A stretch of DNA of 64,000 nucleotides from JAJTZA01 sp041744075 (GTDB lineage: Bacteria; Verrucomicrobiota; Verrucomicrobiia; Chthoniobacterales; Terrimicrobiaceae), in contig JBGTLQ010000014.1 of the NCBI GenBank assembly GCA_041744075.1, forward strand, positions 5,454 to 69,453. The letters are read 5' to 3'. The first letter of the stretch is position 1; every line of letters begins with the position of its first letter. Below, one piece after another: positions 31,861-41,935 of this stretch. Made by a program: the position numbers and the translations under genes. The notes below the pieces were generated by a model. The model was not told where the DNA came from. It did not search any database and saw only the letters and a program-made list of their open reading frames with translations.

Positions 31861-34835
31861 AATTATGGCGTGGTATGATGATTGGTGTCATGCTTCTGCC
31901 ACTGCATTTCGGGACTTCAGCAGCGCAGCAGGCTGAGCAGGAGAACGAGGGCTCTTTGCTTGAGATTGATGAAGTGAATCAGATCTATCGGCTGAAGTGG
32001 TGGGCCACATCTGGTCGCGCCTACTACATTTTACACTCTGAAGATCTGCAGGAGTGGAATTGGTTGCCAGTCATTGAAGCCGGAGACGACGCGGTGAAGG
32101 AGTGGGGCTTTACATCGACAGGAGATCGTTTTTTCGCTCGTTTACGGCATGTTCCGTTCACTGGCAGTGATGTCAGCACCCTCGACAGCGATGCCAATGG
32201 CCTATTCGACCTCTGGGAATTGACGCATTACGGCACCCTTGGTCTGGACCGTGAGTCCCTGGCCCCCGGAAAAGGCGGGCTGACCTACGGCCAGGTGCAC
32301 GATCTGGGACTCGACCCAAAAGCTCCCTCCACCAATGACATTGGGATCCCCGACGAATGGTTGGTCGGAAACGGTCTTGACCCACATACAGCCGACCCAT
32401 GGTCCGATGACGACGAAGGTATCGGGGATGGTCTTCCCTTGATACAGGAATACGAGTATGGCACCAATCCGAATCTGCGTGACACTGATGGGGATGGTAC
32501 CATTGATGGAGAAGATGGTGCTGCACTCGATCCTGAAATCAGTCCTATGCGCTTGGGTGAGACTTCATATGCGGTTATCGAAATTGGCGGGATCTCAGCG
32601 GGGACACTCAGGCTAAACAATAACTCACAGGCACTCATTGAAGGCAGTCAATTGAAGCTATGGAGCAATGGAAACATTATACTTGAATCTATCACACTGC
32701 CGCCTAATCACACTCGGGTGTCAAGTCCCGCTTTTGATGACAATGGGAATATTTATTCACATTATCAGAAAACCATTATTACTTATGATGAAGACGGGGA
32801 TGAAGTTTACAACTCAGAAGATGGACATGTTCGGTGGAACTCCTCTGGGGAGCATTCATTTATTCCGCAATACGTACCAGCAGGGTGCCATTTCGATATA
32901 GAATACCCCATGCCCTTTCCGACGAGCGTGAGTCCGAATGGAACTCTGGCCTTCTGCGCACAATGGGGCAGGACCTACGCTTCCGAAACTTCCCCGGCAA
33001 AGAGTTATGGTGGTGGAGTAAGATTTTCCAACAACACCTACACAGTTATCGGCGGACCAGCACCGTATGGCGAAGGCAACGATCAAAGCCCATTTACCGG
33101 GAATTGGGTGTATCCATCTGCGATTAATAACTCAAATGTTGCTGTTGGAGATTCGTTTAGTTTCAATGTGACTACCAGCAGTCAATACACAGGAAAAAAG
33201 ATTTATTATCCAGACAACTCATCGGAAGAACTCACGATGGAAAGATGGTGGGGCCTTACTTCGCTCAATAATGTCTCGCCCCCTCAAGTCGTTGGTTATT
33301 CTGCGGCCGGCGCCTCCAGTGACAAAAAGGCAGGGATGTGGGTCAAGCTCAACGGGACCTGGAAATTCAAGCACTTGGGCGCATACAATCCATCAAGTGG
33401 TCAGAACGCTGAGGTGCTGGGCATTCCTCGCAAAATAAATAATCGATTTGAGATTGCGGGAACTTTTGGTCTGTGGAGGAATGGCAGAATTCGTTTACCC
33501 TCCGAGGTATTGGATACTGACACTTGGATTCTAAATTCCGTGCATGATATCAATGACCACGGAGTCATCGCGGGATACGCCACGAAAAAATCAACTCAGA
33601 TTTCGCGCCCAGTTCTCCTCCTGCCAATAGAGATTAAGGTTGTTGACCGCGACGACCAAACTAAAACTTGGAGCGACGCTAAATACCTTTCGCCAGATCG
33701 CCCTGTCTATGCCGGATACATCGCAGGAGACATGGTTAGCTGGAAGATCATGGCTCCTGATAGCTGGACTAGCGTTCATTATAAGTGGACTGCCGAAGGG
33801 CCGAATGGAGAAACCATCAATGGCCCGGATAACAATGGAGCCAATGAGTGGAAATTCGCTGACAGCGACGAGGATACGAACAATGACTGGCTGAAAGATG
33901 AAGATTGGAAGCCTGGAAAATGGAAGATCAAATGCAAGATCACGTTCCAAGAAGGAGGCTCATCAGAGGTAGAGCTAGAACAGGAAATCGGCACTCGAAC
34001 CGAGCAATACGTTATATTTGGTTCTATTCAGTCACAGCAATTTTCAAGCAGTGGAGTTCAGCAATCGGTCATAACTCAGTGGGGTTGTCCAGAAATCGGC
34101 TTTAGTTCGTTTGCTGCAGTAGGTGGTGGTGTTAACGATCAAAGCGGTATTTACTTTGTTCCATTTAACGAGACGAACAGAGTTTACATCAACCAGCGAT
34201 TGCTGAATGCCACGTCAAATCAAGACCCTGAGACCGCGATTGATCCTGAGGTTCCTGTTGACCGAGCGTGCGGATTGGATCCGGTGAAGCATTTCCGTGC
34301 ATTTAGTGCCGGTCAATTTCGGTTCAATGTTGATGACGATGGAAAGCTGTCTGGAGATCCATTTCTAATTAAAGAAAACAGCGCGAACATTGTTGGAACC
34401 ACCCCCATTCCATGCACTGGGGCAAATAGATACGGAACCAAGGGTCAATTGCATGCGGACAGTGGCAAGGTAGAGGTAAATCCGGGAAATGAATATTTTT
34501 CATATCTTTTGAAATTTAGGGTTGGTGCAGAAGGGCAAACAGGCTTTGCCAATATGAATGGCCGAAATATACCGTGGGTATTTTTCCGCTATCGTTTTGA
34601 AGCCAAGGACGGGCTTATTGACACCCAATTTGATGCCGGACCGAGCAGCGATCCAAACGGATCGGATAGCAGTCATGATTACTCGTCAGTCCCGACGTTC
34701 TACGTTTACGTCCGCTACTACGATATTTATGAAACGAAGTGGAAACTATGGTTGCAAACAAAACTTGATGAGGATCGCAGGCCATTCCTGTCAATTGGAG
34801 AGGAAGTGTCAAGTGCTCCATTCGTAATGCCTTAA
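31857..34835 (+). CDS. Large secreted protein with Ca-binding type repeats
   Basis: 992 residues with signal peptide MMIGVMLLPLHFGTSAAQQA. The N-terminal domain YRLKWWATSGRAYYILHSED resembles the short beta domain found in many verrucomicrobial exported proteins. It is followed by thrombospondin-3/dockerin-like loops (DSDANGLFDLWE, DDDEGIGDG, DTDGDGTIDGEDG, residues about 100-220). The remaining 770 residues are unrecognised beta-rich sequence, with a WTAEGPNGETINGPDNNGA stretch that looks Ig-like. No catalytic motif. It lies in a coupled run with the preceding and following genes. Confidence 0.75.
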   Translation: MKLWRGMMIGVMLLPLHFGTSAAQQAEQENEGSLLEIDEVNQIYRLKWWATSGRAYYILHSEDLQEWNWLPVIEAGDDAVKEWGFTSTGDRFFARLRHVPFTGSDVSTLDSDANGLFDLWELTHYGTLGLDRESLAPGKGGLTYGQVHDLGLDPKAPSTNDIGIPDEWLVGNGLDPHTADPWSDDDEGIGDGLPLIQEYEYGTNPNLRDTDGDGTIDGEDGAALDPEISPMRLGETSYAVIEIGGISAGTLRLNNNSQALIEGSQLKLWSNGNIILESITLPPNHTRVSSPAFDDNGNIYSHYQKTIITYDEDGDEVYNSEDGHVRWNSSGEHSFIPQYVPAGCHFDIEYPMPFPTSVSPNGTLAFCAQWGRTYASETSPAKSYGGGVRFSNNTYTVIGGPAPYGEGNDQSPFTGNWVYPSAINNSNVAVGDSFSFNVTTSSQYTGKKIYYPDNSSEELTMERWWGLTSLNNVSPPQVVGYSAAGASSDKKAGMWVKLNGTWKFKHLGAYNPSSGQNAEVLGIPRKINNRFEIAGTFGLWRNGRIRLPSEVLDTDTWILNSVHDINDHGVIAGYATKKSTQISRPVLLLPIEIKVVDRDDQTKTWSDAKYLSPDRPVYAGYIAGDMVSWKIMAPDSWTSVHYKWTAEGPNGETINGPDNNGANEWKFADSDEDTNNDWLKDEDWKPGKWKIKCKITFQEGGSSEVELEQEIGTRTEQYVIFGSIQSQQFSSSGVQQSVITQWGCPEIGFSSFAAVGGGVNDQSGIYFVPFNETNRVYINQRLLNATSNQDPETAIDPEVPVDRACGLDPVKHFRAFSAGQFRFNVDDDGKLSGDPFLIKENSANIVGTTPIPCTGANRYGTKGQLHADSGKVEVNPGNEYFSYLLKFRVGAEGQTGFANMNGRNIPWVFFRYRFEAKDGLIDTQFDAGPSSDPNGSDSSHDYSSVPTFYVYVRYYDIYETKWKLWLQTKLDEDRRPFLSIGEEVSSAPFVMP

Positions 34836-34839
34836 AATC

Positions 34840-35577
34840 ATGAAACTCATTATATCTGTCCTTCTTTTGTGTTCTGGTTCATATTCGGTCATAGCTGGCC
34901 CGATTCGAGATATGGCTATCAATAATCCTGAGCAGGTCAATCAGTTGATCCAAGGCGCGACGTATGCCGAATTGTTAACATTCGTGAATGATGCCTATGC
35001 AGAGAGCCAGGGCGAAACTGACGGAGTATGTGAGTATGCCTATTTGCTGGCTTTGAGCCATGCACCGCCTGATCAGCAAGTGCCGCTAGCAGTAGACTTT
35101 TCGCTTGCAAAGCCCCATCTTGATCTCAAGCGAGGCGGGGCCGCCTCGATCTCAAGTGCTGTGGTCAATGGCACATCCATAACGCAAACCGTCAAGAATC
35201 AGGCCATCGCGAAGCTAAAATCGGAGTTGCAGTTGCTGCAGCAGCACGGCCAAGAAGCTTTTAATTTTGCACAGAATGCGGCGAACGCTCTTGTCCTTTT
35301 GGGAGATGACGCAGGGTTGGACATGTTTTTGACTGACTCTCAAATCGTCAGAAATTATCAATTGAAAGACCAGTGGGATGCCACAACTCCCGCAGGTCAT
35401 TTTGCAGACCTTCGCGACGAATACGCACAACGGGCAGCCGATCCGGCCACGGGAAATCCAGAATGGGAAAAAACAATTTCCGATGTTTATGAGCTATGCC
35501 GTGCACGGCGCGCTGAAAACATCGAAGTCAAACCGCTCAATCCCTTGGTAAATCTTGTTCAGGTGCGGCAGCAGTGA
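34840..35577 (+). CDS. Exported protein of unknown function
   Basis: 245 residues with signal peptide MKLIISVLLLCSGSYSVIAG. The body is mainly helical (NNPEQVNQLIQGATYAELLT, AIAKLKSELQLLQQHGQEAF) with no known domain. It starts 4 bp after the large secreted protein gene and its stop overlaps a 36-codon frame (GTGA), so it belongs to the same operon. Confidence 0.65.
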   Translation: MKLIISVLLLCSGSYSVIAGPIRDMAINNPEQVNQLIQGATYAELLTFVNDAYAESQGETDGVCEYAYLLALSHAPPDQQVPLAVDFSLAKPHLDLKRGGAASISSAVVNGTSITQTVKNQAIAKLKSELQLLQQHGQEAFNFAQNAANALVLLGDDAGLDMFLTDSQIVRNYQLKDQWDATTPAGHFADLRDEYAQRAADPATGNPEWEKTISDVYELCRARRAENIEVKPLNPLVNLVQVRQQ

Positions 35578-35684
35578 ACTACCATCGAAAAATAACATGG
35601 GTCCTCGTAATAATCGCGGGCCTTCTGGTTGCCCTTATGATCGCGAGTTGGTTTTACTCATTGGGGAGTGGAGCAGCGTATTGA
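35574..35684 (+). CDS. 36-residue single-helix membrane peptide
   Basis: GTG start overlapping the preceding stop, then NYHRKI followed by one hydrophobic helix (WVLVIIAGLLVALMIASWFY) and LGSGAAY. A short basic head before the helix suggests the tail faces out. The overlap and clean membrane helix argue that it is real, but 36 codons are too few to be sure. Confidence 0.45.
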   Translation: MNYHRKITWVLVIIAGLLVALMIASWFYSLGSGAAY

Positions 35685-35972
35685 CCGAAAAGTCCACCTT
35701 GAAAACCACACCCTCGCGATGCCCCGCGTCGTCACAGTTCGTGCCAATGCCCCAATAGCCGCACGATCCGCGCCGACGCTCCCGGCGGTGAACGTTCGTG
35801 GCCGCGATCTGCCGTCATCGTCTCCCCTGCAAATATGTGCCTGTCATGGGACCTGCTGGCTTGTAAACCAAACTTAACCACCATGACAAACGACAGAAGC
35901 TGCTTCATCAGCATGGAAGGCTATCATTTGGCAAATGGTTGGATAAAATGTAAAATGAAACTAAATTCATAA
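35685..35972. other. Gene-free stretch
   Basis: 288 bp, more GC-rich than its surroundings in the centre (35700-35850). Frames are open on both strands but have no start signal, domain or family likeness. I see no hairpin with a U tract. Confidence 0.5.
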
Positions 35973-36434
35973 ATGATCTGCATCGGCAAATTTTGTGTTT
36001 CTGTCCTTTTTCTTCTCATATTCTCGGCGGCGTTTCTCAACGCACAAACTCCACCTACATTGGAAGACCAATTGACGTCCTTGTGGCTTCAAAAAAACTA
36101 CAGTGGGTTAAATTCCCTATTTGAGTCGGAAATGAGCACCACGTCACCTGACGTGGCGGCGCTTTATTCCGCAAAGTTTTTTTATGTTTTTGTTCAGCCG
36201 AATAAAATTAAAGCGGTATCAGCAGCTACAAAACTCAAACAAGCCGCAGATGGCACAAACAACGAAGATTTCATTGCGTTTGCTGATGAGGAATTGGCTG
36301 AGGTCCAAGCTATTCCAGATATTGAGTTCACCGCTCCAACGCAGGAGATTTTGGACGCTTTCCATGGTGAGTTCCCCGAGCAGTATCCCAATGTCACAGT
36401 GGCATTGCGAATCAAGAGGTACATAGCACCATAA
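35973..36434 (+). CDS. Small exported protein of unknown function
   Basis: 153 residues with signal peptide (CVSVLFLLIFSAAFLNAQ). The mature part starts TPPTLEDQLTSLWLQKNYSG and reads as short helices (IKAVSAATKLKQAADGTNNE, FADEELAEVQAIPDIEF). A resemblance to a single TPR-like helical unit is possible. It follows the coupled secreted cluster after a 288-bp gap, so it may have its own promoter. Confidence 0.6.
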   Translation: MICIGKFCVSVLFLLIFSAAFLNAQTPPTLEDQLTSLWLQKNYSGLNSLFESEMSTTSPDVAALYSAKFFYVFVQPNKIKAVSAATKLKQAADGTNNEDFIAFADEELAEVQAIPDIEFTAPTQEILDAFHGEFPEQYPNVTVALRIKRYIAP

Positions 36435-36692
36435 ACCTGCCAAACTGACATTTGAGGCGACTCCCATCGATCTAGCAATCCTGCTTGAAGGTTGAAGTTC
36501 TCATCATTGTGATTAGAATTTTGATTTCTGGTAGGACCGCATCCTCCCACCGGTCCCCCGCTCATCTCGTCTCGGCCTTCAGAATTTGCTGGCCGGTTTT
36601 CCTTGCAAAATGAGCCCACCCCCATTAATCAATTGTTTGATGTTTTCATGGGGGCATGAGCACTGCCTCTGACATAACCGAGCTATCAAAAA

Positions 36693-37529
36693 ATGATTTC
36701 CCTCCCCAAAATATTTCCCCTTGGCCTCGTTGCCACCGCGGCTTGTATCCCCCTGATTTCGGGACCTGCCAATGCGGAAGAAACCTCCCCGGCACCGTAT
36801 GTGGATTCCAAGGCGATCAAGGAGCGGTTTGATCAGATCACGCCTGAGGATATGGAACTCTTGCGCAGCAAGAAGATTCTGTTTGCGAGCCGCTCCTTTG
36901 GTTTGAATCTCCTGAAAGGCCTGAACGCTTTGGCAAAAAAGGACGGCAAGTATGATTTGGTGTCATCCTACGAGAGGTACAATGTTTTCAAAGAGGGTGG
37001 GAACTTGGGCATCATGCCTGCCGATGCGTTTGAGAAATCAAATTTTGTGCATTTTTTGGCGACCTATCATCCCCACACCAAGCGGTTGGAGGAAATGAAT
37101 ACTTTGCTGGGTGAGGGTCCGCATGGATTCGGGAAGTCTGCGGATATTGTTGTGGTGTTTTACCACACCGCAACCCCGGCCCTATTTGAAACCTACAAAA
37201 ACACGCTGGAACGTTGGCAGGCTGAATATCCTGACGTGACATTCATTGCGGTCACGTCTGGATTTATGGGTCCAAAATTCACGGAAGAAAATGAAGCCTC
37301 CCAGGCCTTTGGGGAATTGGTGCGGGATCAACTCAAAGGAAAGGTGCCTGTTTATGACATGGGGGCCATCCTGAGTGACGACTTTCGGGTGGGCCATCAG
37401 TTCTGTCCCGAATACAGCGCGGACCCCGCAGAAGTTCATCCCAACCTTCCGGCCGGGGAGGAAATGATGGCTAAGGGATTCCTCCTAATTCTGAAAGAAG
37501 CGCTCACCCCACAAACGGCACAACACTAA
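36693..37529 (+). CDS. Secreted SGNH-like hydrolase, paralog 1
   Basis: 278 residues with signal peptide ending GPANAEE. APYVDSKAIKERFDQITPED, KKILFASRSFGLNLLKGLNA and a C-terminal PAEVHPNLPAGEEMMAKGFL resemble the SGNH/GDSL layout, in which the D-x-x-H of the last segment (DPAEVHPN) gives the catalytic His. The usual GDS nucleophile segment is represented by FASRSFG, so activity is uncertain. It is about 60 percent like the gene at 39463 by eye, and the two flank a sialate O-acetylesterase. It may act on carbohydrate O-acetyl groups. Confidence 0.6.
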   Translation: MISLPKIFPLGLVATAACIPLISGPANAEETSPAPYVDSKAIKERFDQITPEDMELLRSKKILFASRSFGLNLLKGLNALAKKDGKYDLVSSYERYNVFKEGGNLGIMPADAFEKSNFVHFLATYHPHTKRLEEMNTLLGEGPHGFGKSADIVVVFYHTATPALFETYKNTLERWQAEYPDVTFIAVTSGFMGPKFTEENEASQAFGELVRDQLKGKVPVYDMGAILSDDFRVGHQFCPEYSADPAEVHPNLPAGEEMMAKGFLLILKEALTPQTAQH

Positions 37530-37543
37530 CCAGGTTCTCAACA

Positions 37544-39445
37544 ATGAAAGCCCCTCTTCTATTCTGCACACTCATCGGCTTTTGTGGATTTTTGTCTCCG
37601 GTCATGGCCGAGTTGCGATTGGCAACAATTTTTAATGACCACTTGGTCTTGCAGCGCGAAAAACCGGTTCCGGTTTGGGGGTGGGCTGAGCCCGATCAAT
37701 CTGTGACTGTCAGTTTTGGAGGACAAGAAAAGTCTGCAAACGCGAACGCTCAGGGGCGGTGGCAGGTTGATCTTGATGCCATGGATGCCTCCACAGAAGG
37801 GCGCTCCTTGACTGTTCAGGCGGGTTCAGAATCCAAAGAGCTGAAGGATGTTTTGGTGGGAGAGGTCTGGATATGTGCGGGCCAGTCCAATATGGCCCGC
37901 CCCTTGCACAATGACTCGATTGATTATCCTTTTTTCAAAAAATATTCAGAGGATGCCGAGTATCCACAGATCCGATTTTTTGATGTCCCCACGTTTGCGT
38001 CCGCCACACCACTGACCGATCTTGACCCTCAGATTCAGGGCAACACTTCCTGGAAAATTCTGAATAAGGCCACCTCAGTGCGGGTGATGAGCATCGCCTT
38101 CTTTTTTGCCAAGGACCTCAACAAAACCTTGGGAGTTCCTGTTGGATTGGTTCAAGTCGCCGTGAGTGGAACCCCGCTCACGTCCTGGATGGCGAAAGAA
38201 ACCTTTGAAGCCACTGCGGCAGAATTCCCGGATCTTCCAAACTTCAGCAAGGCGTTCTCAGAGGCTGAACAGAAGCTGGCAAAAGCCAACTTGAGCTACA
38301 CAGACTGGGCGGGACTCGAAGCTGAGATGACATCTTGGCGGCAAGATCCCAAGGGACGCTGGCCGGGTAACAACGGCATCATTCCAGACTTTCCGGCGGT
38401 GCTCTACAATGCCCTCATCCACCCCTTGGCCCCTCTGGCCATTCGTGGTGTCTTATGGCATCAAGGAGAAAGTGGCCCCGGCAACAAACACAAGGAGTTG
38501 TTGATGGCAAACATTGCCCAATGGCAAAAACTTTTTGGTCAGGACTTTTATTTTATCTGGGGCTCGATGACGCGAAAAACCTCGGCATCTCCCCCTCTTC
38601 AGCCCACTGTGGAAATCGGCAGAAGCGTGGATGAGGAATTTCTACTCGCCTCCCAATCCTTCGGCCCCGAAGGCCGGGGAATCCTTGTTAATTTCTACGA
38701 TCTTGGAAATTCCACGACCCATTGGGCTATGAAGGAAGAAGCCGGCCAAAGAATGGCCTCCGCCGCATTGGCACGGATCTTTGGAAAACCTGAGACGGTG
38801 TTTACCGGCCCTGAATTTGTCGAGGCATCCATTGACGGTGACAAAATAAGAGCGAAGTTCAGGAATACCGGCGGCGGGCTCGTTTATGAACCGTCAGTGA
38901 ATGGAATTTCCGGCTTTGTGTTGGAAGGAAAATCCGGGGAACTGGTCTGGGCGAATGTGGCAGTGGAAGGTGATTCCTTGATTTTCTCGCACCCTGACAT
39001 CAAAACGCCAGTTAACGTGAGTTATGGGTGGCATGCCAACCCTCACGAAACACTGTTCAACAAGGAAGGATTTCCGGCTTTCAATTTTCGCACCGTTCCC
39101 CGCACACGGATTACCAAAGGAACGCAAGGCACTCCCTTGGTGGAGATGGTCTCTCCTGGTCCCCATGTGGAGCTCAGTGTCAATCATGTCCGACGTGATG
39201 GATACCTTTTTAATGTTGTCCACCGGAAAGGTCCCACAGGCACAGTCACTGTCAGGGCGCAAATTCCGTCTGAGTGGAAAGAAGCCAAGGTGACTTCCAA
39301 AGGTACGCCTGTGGAAACCGGCCCCATCCAAACCGTTGCCGATGGAATCCGGTTTCTAGAGATCCCCACCGAAATCAATGGCCCCGACATCCAAGTGTCA
39401 AATGCCGCGAACGTGCCCGACTTTTCCAAGATCCACCGATTTTAA
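37544..39445 (+). CDS. Sialate O-acetylesterase-like protein
   Basis: 633 residues with signal peptide (LLFCTLIGFCGFLSPVMA). IFNDHLVLQREKPVPVWGWA is the standard N-terminal motif. ICAGQSNMARPL carries the SGNH-type Ser (about residue 113) and GVLWHQGESGPGN the second block (about 305) of the SASA esterase domain. The family removes O-acetyl groups from sialic acid or plant polysaccharides. Lying between two SGNH-like paralogs, it suggests a glycan-deacetylating unit. Confidence 0.88.
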   Translation: MKAPLLFCTLIGFCGFLSPVMAELRLATIFNDHLVLQREKPVPVWGWAEPDQSVTVSFGGQEKSANANAQGRWQVDLDAMDASTEGRSLTVQAGSESKELKDVLVGEVWICAGQSNMARPLHNDSIDYPFFKKYSEDAEYPQIRFFDVPTFASATPLTDLDPQIQGNTSWKILNKATSVRVMSIAFFFAKDLNKTLGVPVGLVQVAVSGTPLTSWMAKETFEATAAEFPDLPNFSKAFSEAEQKLAKANLSYTDWAGLEAEMTSWRQDPKGRWPGNNGIIPDFPAVLYNALIHPLAPLAIRGVLWHQGESGPGNKHKELLMANIAQWQKLFGQDFYFIWGSMTRKTSASPPLQPTVEIGRSVDEEFLLASQSFGPEGRGILVNFYDLGNSTTHWAMKEEAGQRMASAALARIFGKPETVFTGPEFVEASIDGDKIRAKFRNTGGGLVYEPSVNGISGFVLEGKSGELVWANVAVEGDSLIFSHPDIKTPVNVSYGWHANPHETLFNKEGFPAFNFRTVPRTRITKGTQGTPLVEMVSPGPHVELSVNHVRRDGYLFNVVHRKGPTGTVTVRAQIPSEWKEAKVTSKGTPVETGPIQTVADGIRFLEIPTEINGPDIQVSNAANVPDFSKIHRF

Positions 39446-39462
39446 AGTTCACAGACCCAGCC

Positions 39463-40800
39463 ATGTCCTTTCCTCTCCCCCTCATGCCCCGCTCCATACT
39501 GATCAAAACCACAATCCTTGCCGTGATGGTGTCTTCGCTATCTGCCATGGCGGAGGAAGCCGTTCCCGGTTATGTGGATTCCAAGGCAATAAAAGAACGC
39601 TTTGATCAGATCCCCCCTGCAAACTTTGACCTCCTGCGGGAAAAAAAGATTCTTTTCACAAGCCGTTCGTTTGGACTGAACATGGTGAAAGGTCTGCGGG
39701 CCTTGGCCAAAAAAGACCCGAATTACGACCTCGTCTCCTCATACGAGTTGTACAATGTGTTCAAGCAGGGCGGCGATTTGGGGATCATCCCCGCAGATGC
39801 TTTTGAAAAAACCAAGGTGGTGCATGTGCTGATTGCCGCGTGGCCACCCACAGAACGATTGACGGAGATCGATCAACTCCTGAATGAGGCACCTCATGAA
39901 TTCGGAAAAACCGTCGATTTTGTTTTCACCGACTATTCCACGGTCCGTGCCGAGGATGCAGAACCTTATCTTAATGCCATGGCCGGTTGGCAGGCCAAGT
40001 TTCCCAATGCCAAGTTCATCTACACAACGGGCGGCATGAAAGGCCCGAAACATGCGGAGAAGAATGAGGAAGCTCATGCCTTCGGGGAAAAAATTCGTGA
40101 GACCATCAAAGGCAAAGCTCCGCTCTATGACATGGAAGCGATCCTCAGCGGCGACTGGAAGAATGGGAACCTCGTTCTGCCTGAATACTCCAAGGATCCT
40201 TCTGAGGTTCACCCCAACACGCCCATTGGCGAGGAGGCACTGGCCAAGGGGTTTTTGCTTGTGCTCAACGAAGCTCTGACTTCAACCCCGCAAATAAAAC
40301 CCACGTCTGCTGCGGCAACATCAGCGATCCCCAACGTGGCCACGGCATTGCCAGCCAATCATCCGGAAGCAAAAGCCGTGCGGGCGATTCTCGATGCAAA
40401 CAATCTCAAAGCCAAAACTGTGGAGGGCGTTTCCGTCGTGGAGAATGGGCGGATCGTGGAATTGTTTTTCCAAGAAACCGGAATCACAAACCTCACGGAT
40501 GAAATTGGAGAGCTCACGGCACTTCGCAAGCTCCACCTGTACGGTGATAGGGACCTCGGCGAACCACTCCTCCAAACGATATCTCCTGCTATTGGCAAAT
40601 GCACAGCCATCGAAGAGTTGTTATTGAACCAAAATGAGCTCACGAACCTACCTGTCGAAATCGCAAATTTACAAAACCTCCGCCTCCTCTCCATTGCTGA
40701 CAATCACCTCACCAATCTCCCACCAAGCGTGACCGCATGGGCAGAGAAAAATGACCCCAAAGGTCTCGCCGACCAAAAACCAAAAGGGAGTCAGGAATAA
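39463..40800 (+). CDS. Secreted SGNH-like protein with leucine-rich repeat tail, paralog 2
   Basis: 445 residues. The first 270 repeat the paralog at 36693 (YVDSKAIKERFDQIPPANFD, SRSFGLNMVKGLRALAKKDP, SEVHPNTPIGEEALAKGFLL). A Pro/Ala linker then leads to a C-terminal leucine-rich repeat region (ELFFQETGITNLTDEIGELT, LLLNQNELTNLPVEIANLQN). Signal peptide ILIKTTILAVMVSSLSAMAE after a short leader. The LRR addition, absent from the paralog, may provide binding to a partner or substrate. The start could also be the ATG at 39484. Confidence 0.65.
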   Translation: MSFPLPLMPRSILIKTTILAVMVSSLSAMAEEAVPGYVDSKAIKERFDQIPPANFDLLREKKILFTSRSFGLNMVKGLRALAKKDPNYDLVSSYELYNVFKQGGDLGIIPADAFEKTKVVHVLIAAWPPTERLTEIDQLLNEAPHEFGKTVDFVFTDYSTVRAEDAEPYLNAMAGWQAKFPNAKFIYTTGGMKGPKHAEKNEEAHAFGEKIRETIKGKAPLYDMEAILSGDWKNGNLVLPEYSKDPSEVHPNTPIGEEALAKGFLLVLNEALTSTPQIKPTSAAATSAIPNVATALPANHPEAKAVRAILDANNLKAKTVEGVSVVENGRIVELFFQETGITNLTDEIGELTALRKLHLYGDRDLGEPLLQTISPAIGKCTAIEELLLNQNELTNLPVEIANLQNLRLLSIADNHLTNLPPSVTAWAEKNDPKGLADQKPKGSQE

Positions 40801-40802
40801 CA

Positions 40803-41798
40803 ATGGAAGCTCAAAAAAAAGTGGGGCCACGTAAAGTCATCGTGGGAACCACCCTCTTCTCATTGTTTGAGGACCGCCCCTACTTGAGTTTGGAAAAACG
40901 ATTGGAGGAGATCGCTGACCGCATGAATGCCATGGCGGCTGATGCCACCCAAACTTACGGCCGCGGTCTTGATCTCGCCGTTTTCCCGGAGAATTCCCTC
41001 AACTCCCGTGTTGGCATAACACCTGCCGATCGGGCCGTACGTCTGGATGATGCCACCCGTGAAGCCCTTGGCAACATGGCCCTTCAACATAACACCTATC
41101 TGGTGATCAGCTTCAACCTCCTCGAAGACGATGGCCGGGTGTTTAATGTGGCCATCCTGTTAGACCGTCAGGGCGAAATTGCAGGCATCTATCGCAAAGT
41201 CTTCTGCGTGCCTGACCCTGATGGCGAAACCGTGGAACGAGGAAAAATTCCTGGATCGGAATTTCCGGTTTTTGACACCGACTTTGGCCGCGTCGCCATG
41301 GCGATATGTTATGACATGGGTTTTGATGAATTGCTGGAATCCTACGCGGCAAGCGGGGTGGAAATCATTGCCTGGCCCTCCATGTCTCCGCAAACCGTGG
41401 TGCCTCGGCTTTACGCCAGAAGATTCGGTTTTTATATCATCTCCTCGACTCCTCGCAATAACGCCTCGATTTTTGATCCCCTTGGCGAGGTTTCGGCCCA
41501 AGTCACCCATGAGGGATTTGTCACCCACGAAATCGACCTCGATTACCGATTAATCCATTGGCAACCCGCACTGGGCGATGGAACTAATCTGGAGGAAAAG
41601 GTAGGACCCCACATGGGCATAAGATACAATCCCCGCGAGGATTATGGGATGGTTTGGTCAAATATCCCCGGCACGTCGATTGATCTTTTGCTGGAAAATG
41701 CAGGCCTTCAAACCGACCAGGATGCCCGCCAATTGGCTCGTTCAGCTTGCAAAAAAGTCCTGGCCAGTTCTCAGCCTTATTCGGATTCCCAAAAATAG
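40803..41798 (+). CDS. Carbon-nitrogen hydrolase (nitrilase superfamily)
   Basis: 331 residues, starting 2 bp after the preceding stop. The Glu-Lys-Cys triad is visible: Glu in LDLAVFPENSLNS, Lys in IAGIYRKVFCVPDP and Cys in RVAMAICYDMGFDELLES. The family cleaves amides or nitriles, for example N-carbamoyl compounds or omega-amides. No signal peptide, so cytoplasmic. Substrate unknown. Confidence 0.9.
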   Translation: MEAQKKVGPRKVIVGTTLFSLFEDRPYLSLEKRLEEIADRMNAMAADATQTYGRGLDLAVFPENSLNSRVGITPADRAVRLDDATREALGNMALQHNTYLVISFNLLEDDGRVFNVAILLDRQGEIAGIYRKVFCVPDPDGETVERGKIPGSEFPVFDTDFGRVAMAICYDMGFDELLESYAASGVEIIAWPSMSPQTVVPRLYARRFGFYIISSTPRNNASIFDPLGEVSAQVTHEGFVTHEIDLDYRLIHWQPALGDGTNLEEKVGPHMGIRYNPREDYGMVWSNIPGTSIDLLLENAGLQTDQDARQLARSACKKVLASSQPYSDSQK

Positions 41799-41935
41799 TT
41801 TTTTCCCGATATCGACGCGGGACCACGGCTGGGAGTATGACAAGGCAGGTATCCGCCTTGGACTGGGTGATTCAGAAACGCAGCCGCTTTCTCTTTACCC
41901 CCCCCTCCACGGCTTCCTCCTCGACACGAGAAACC

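Noticed and set aside
36530..36600. Possible further copy of repeat A near 36550
   Set aside because: Only short blocks (CCCCCGCTC, TCTCG, CCTTCAG) agree; too degenerate to call.
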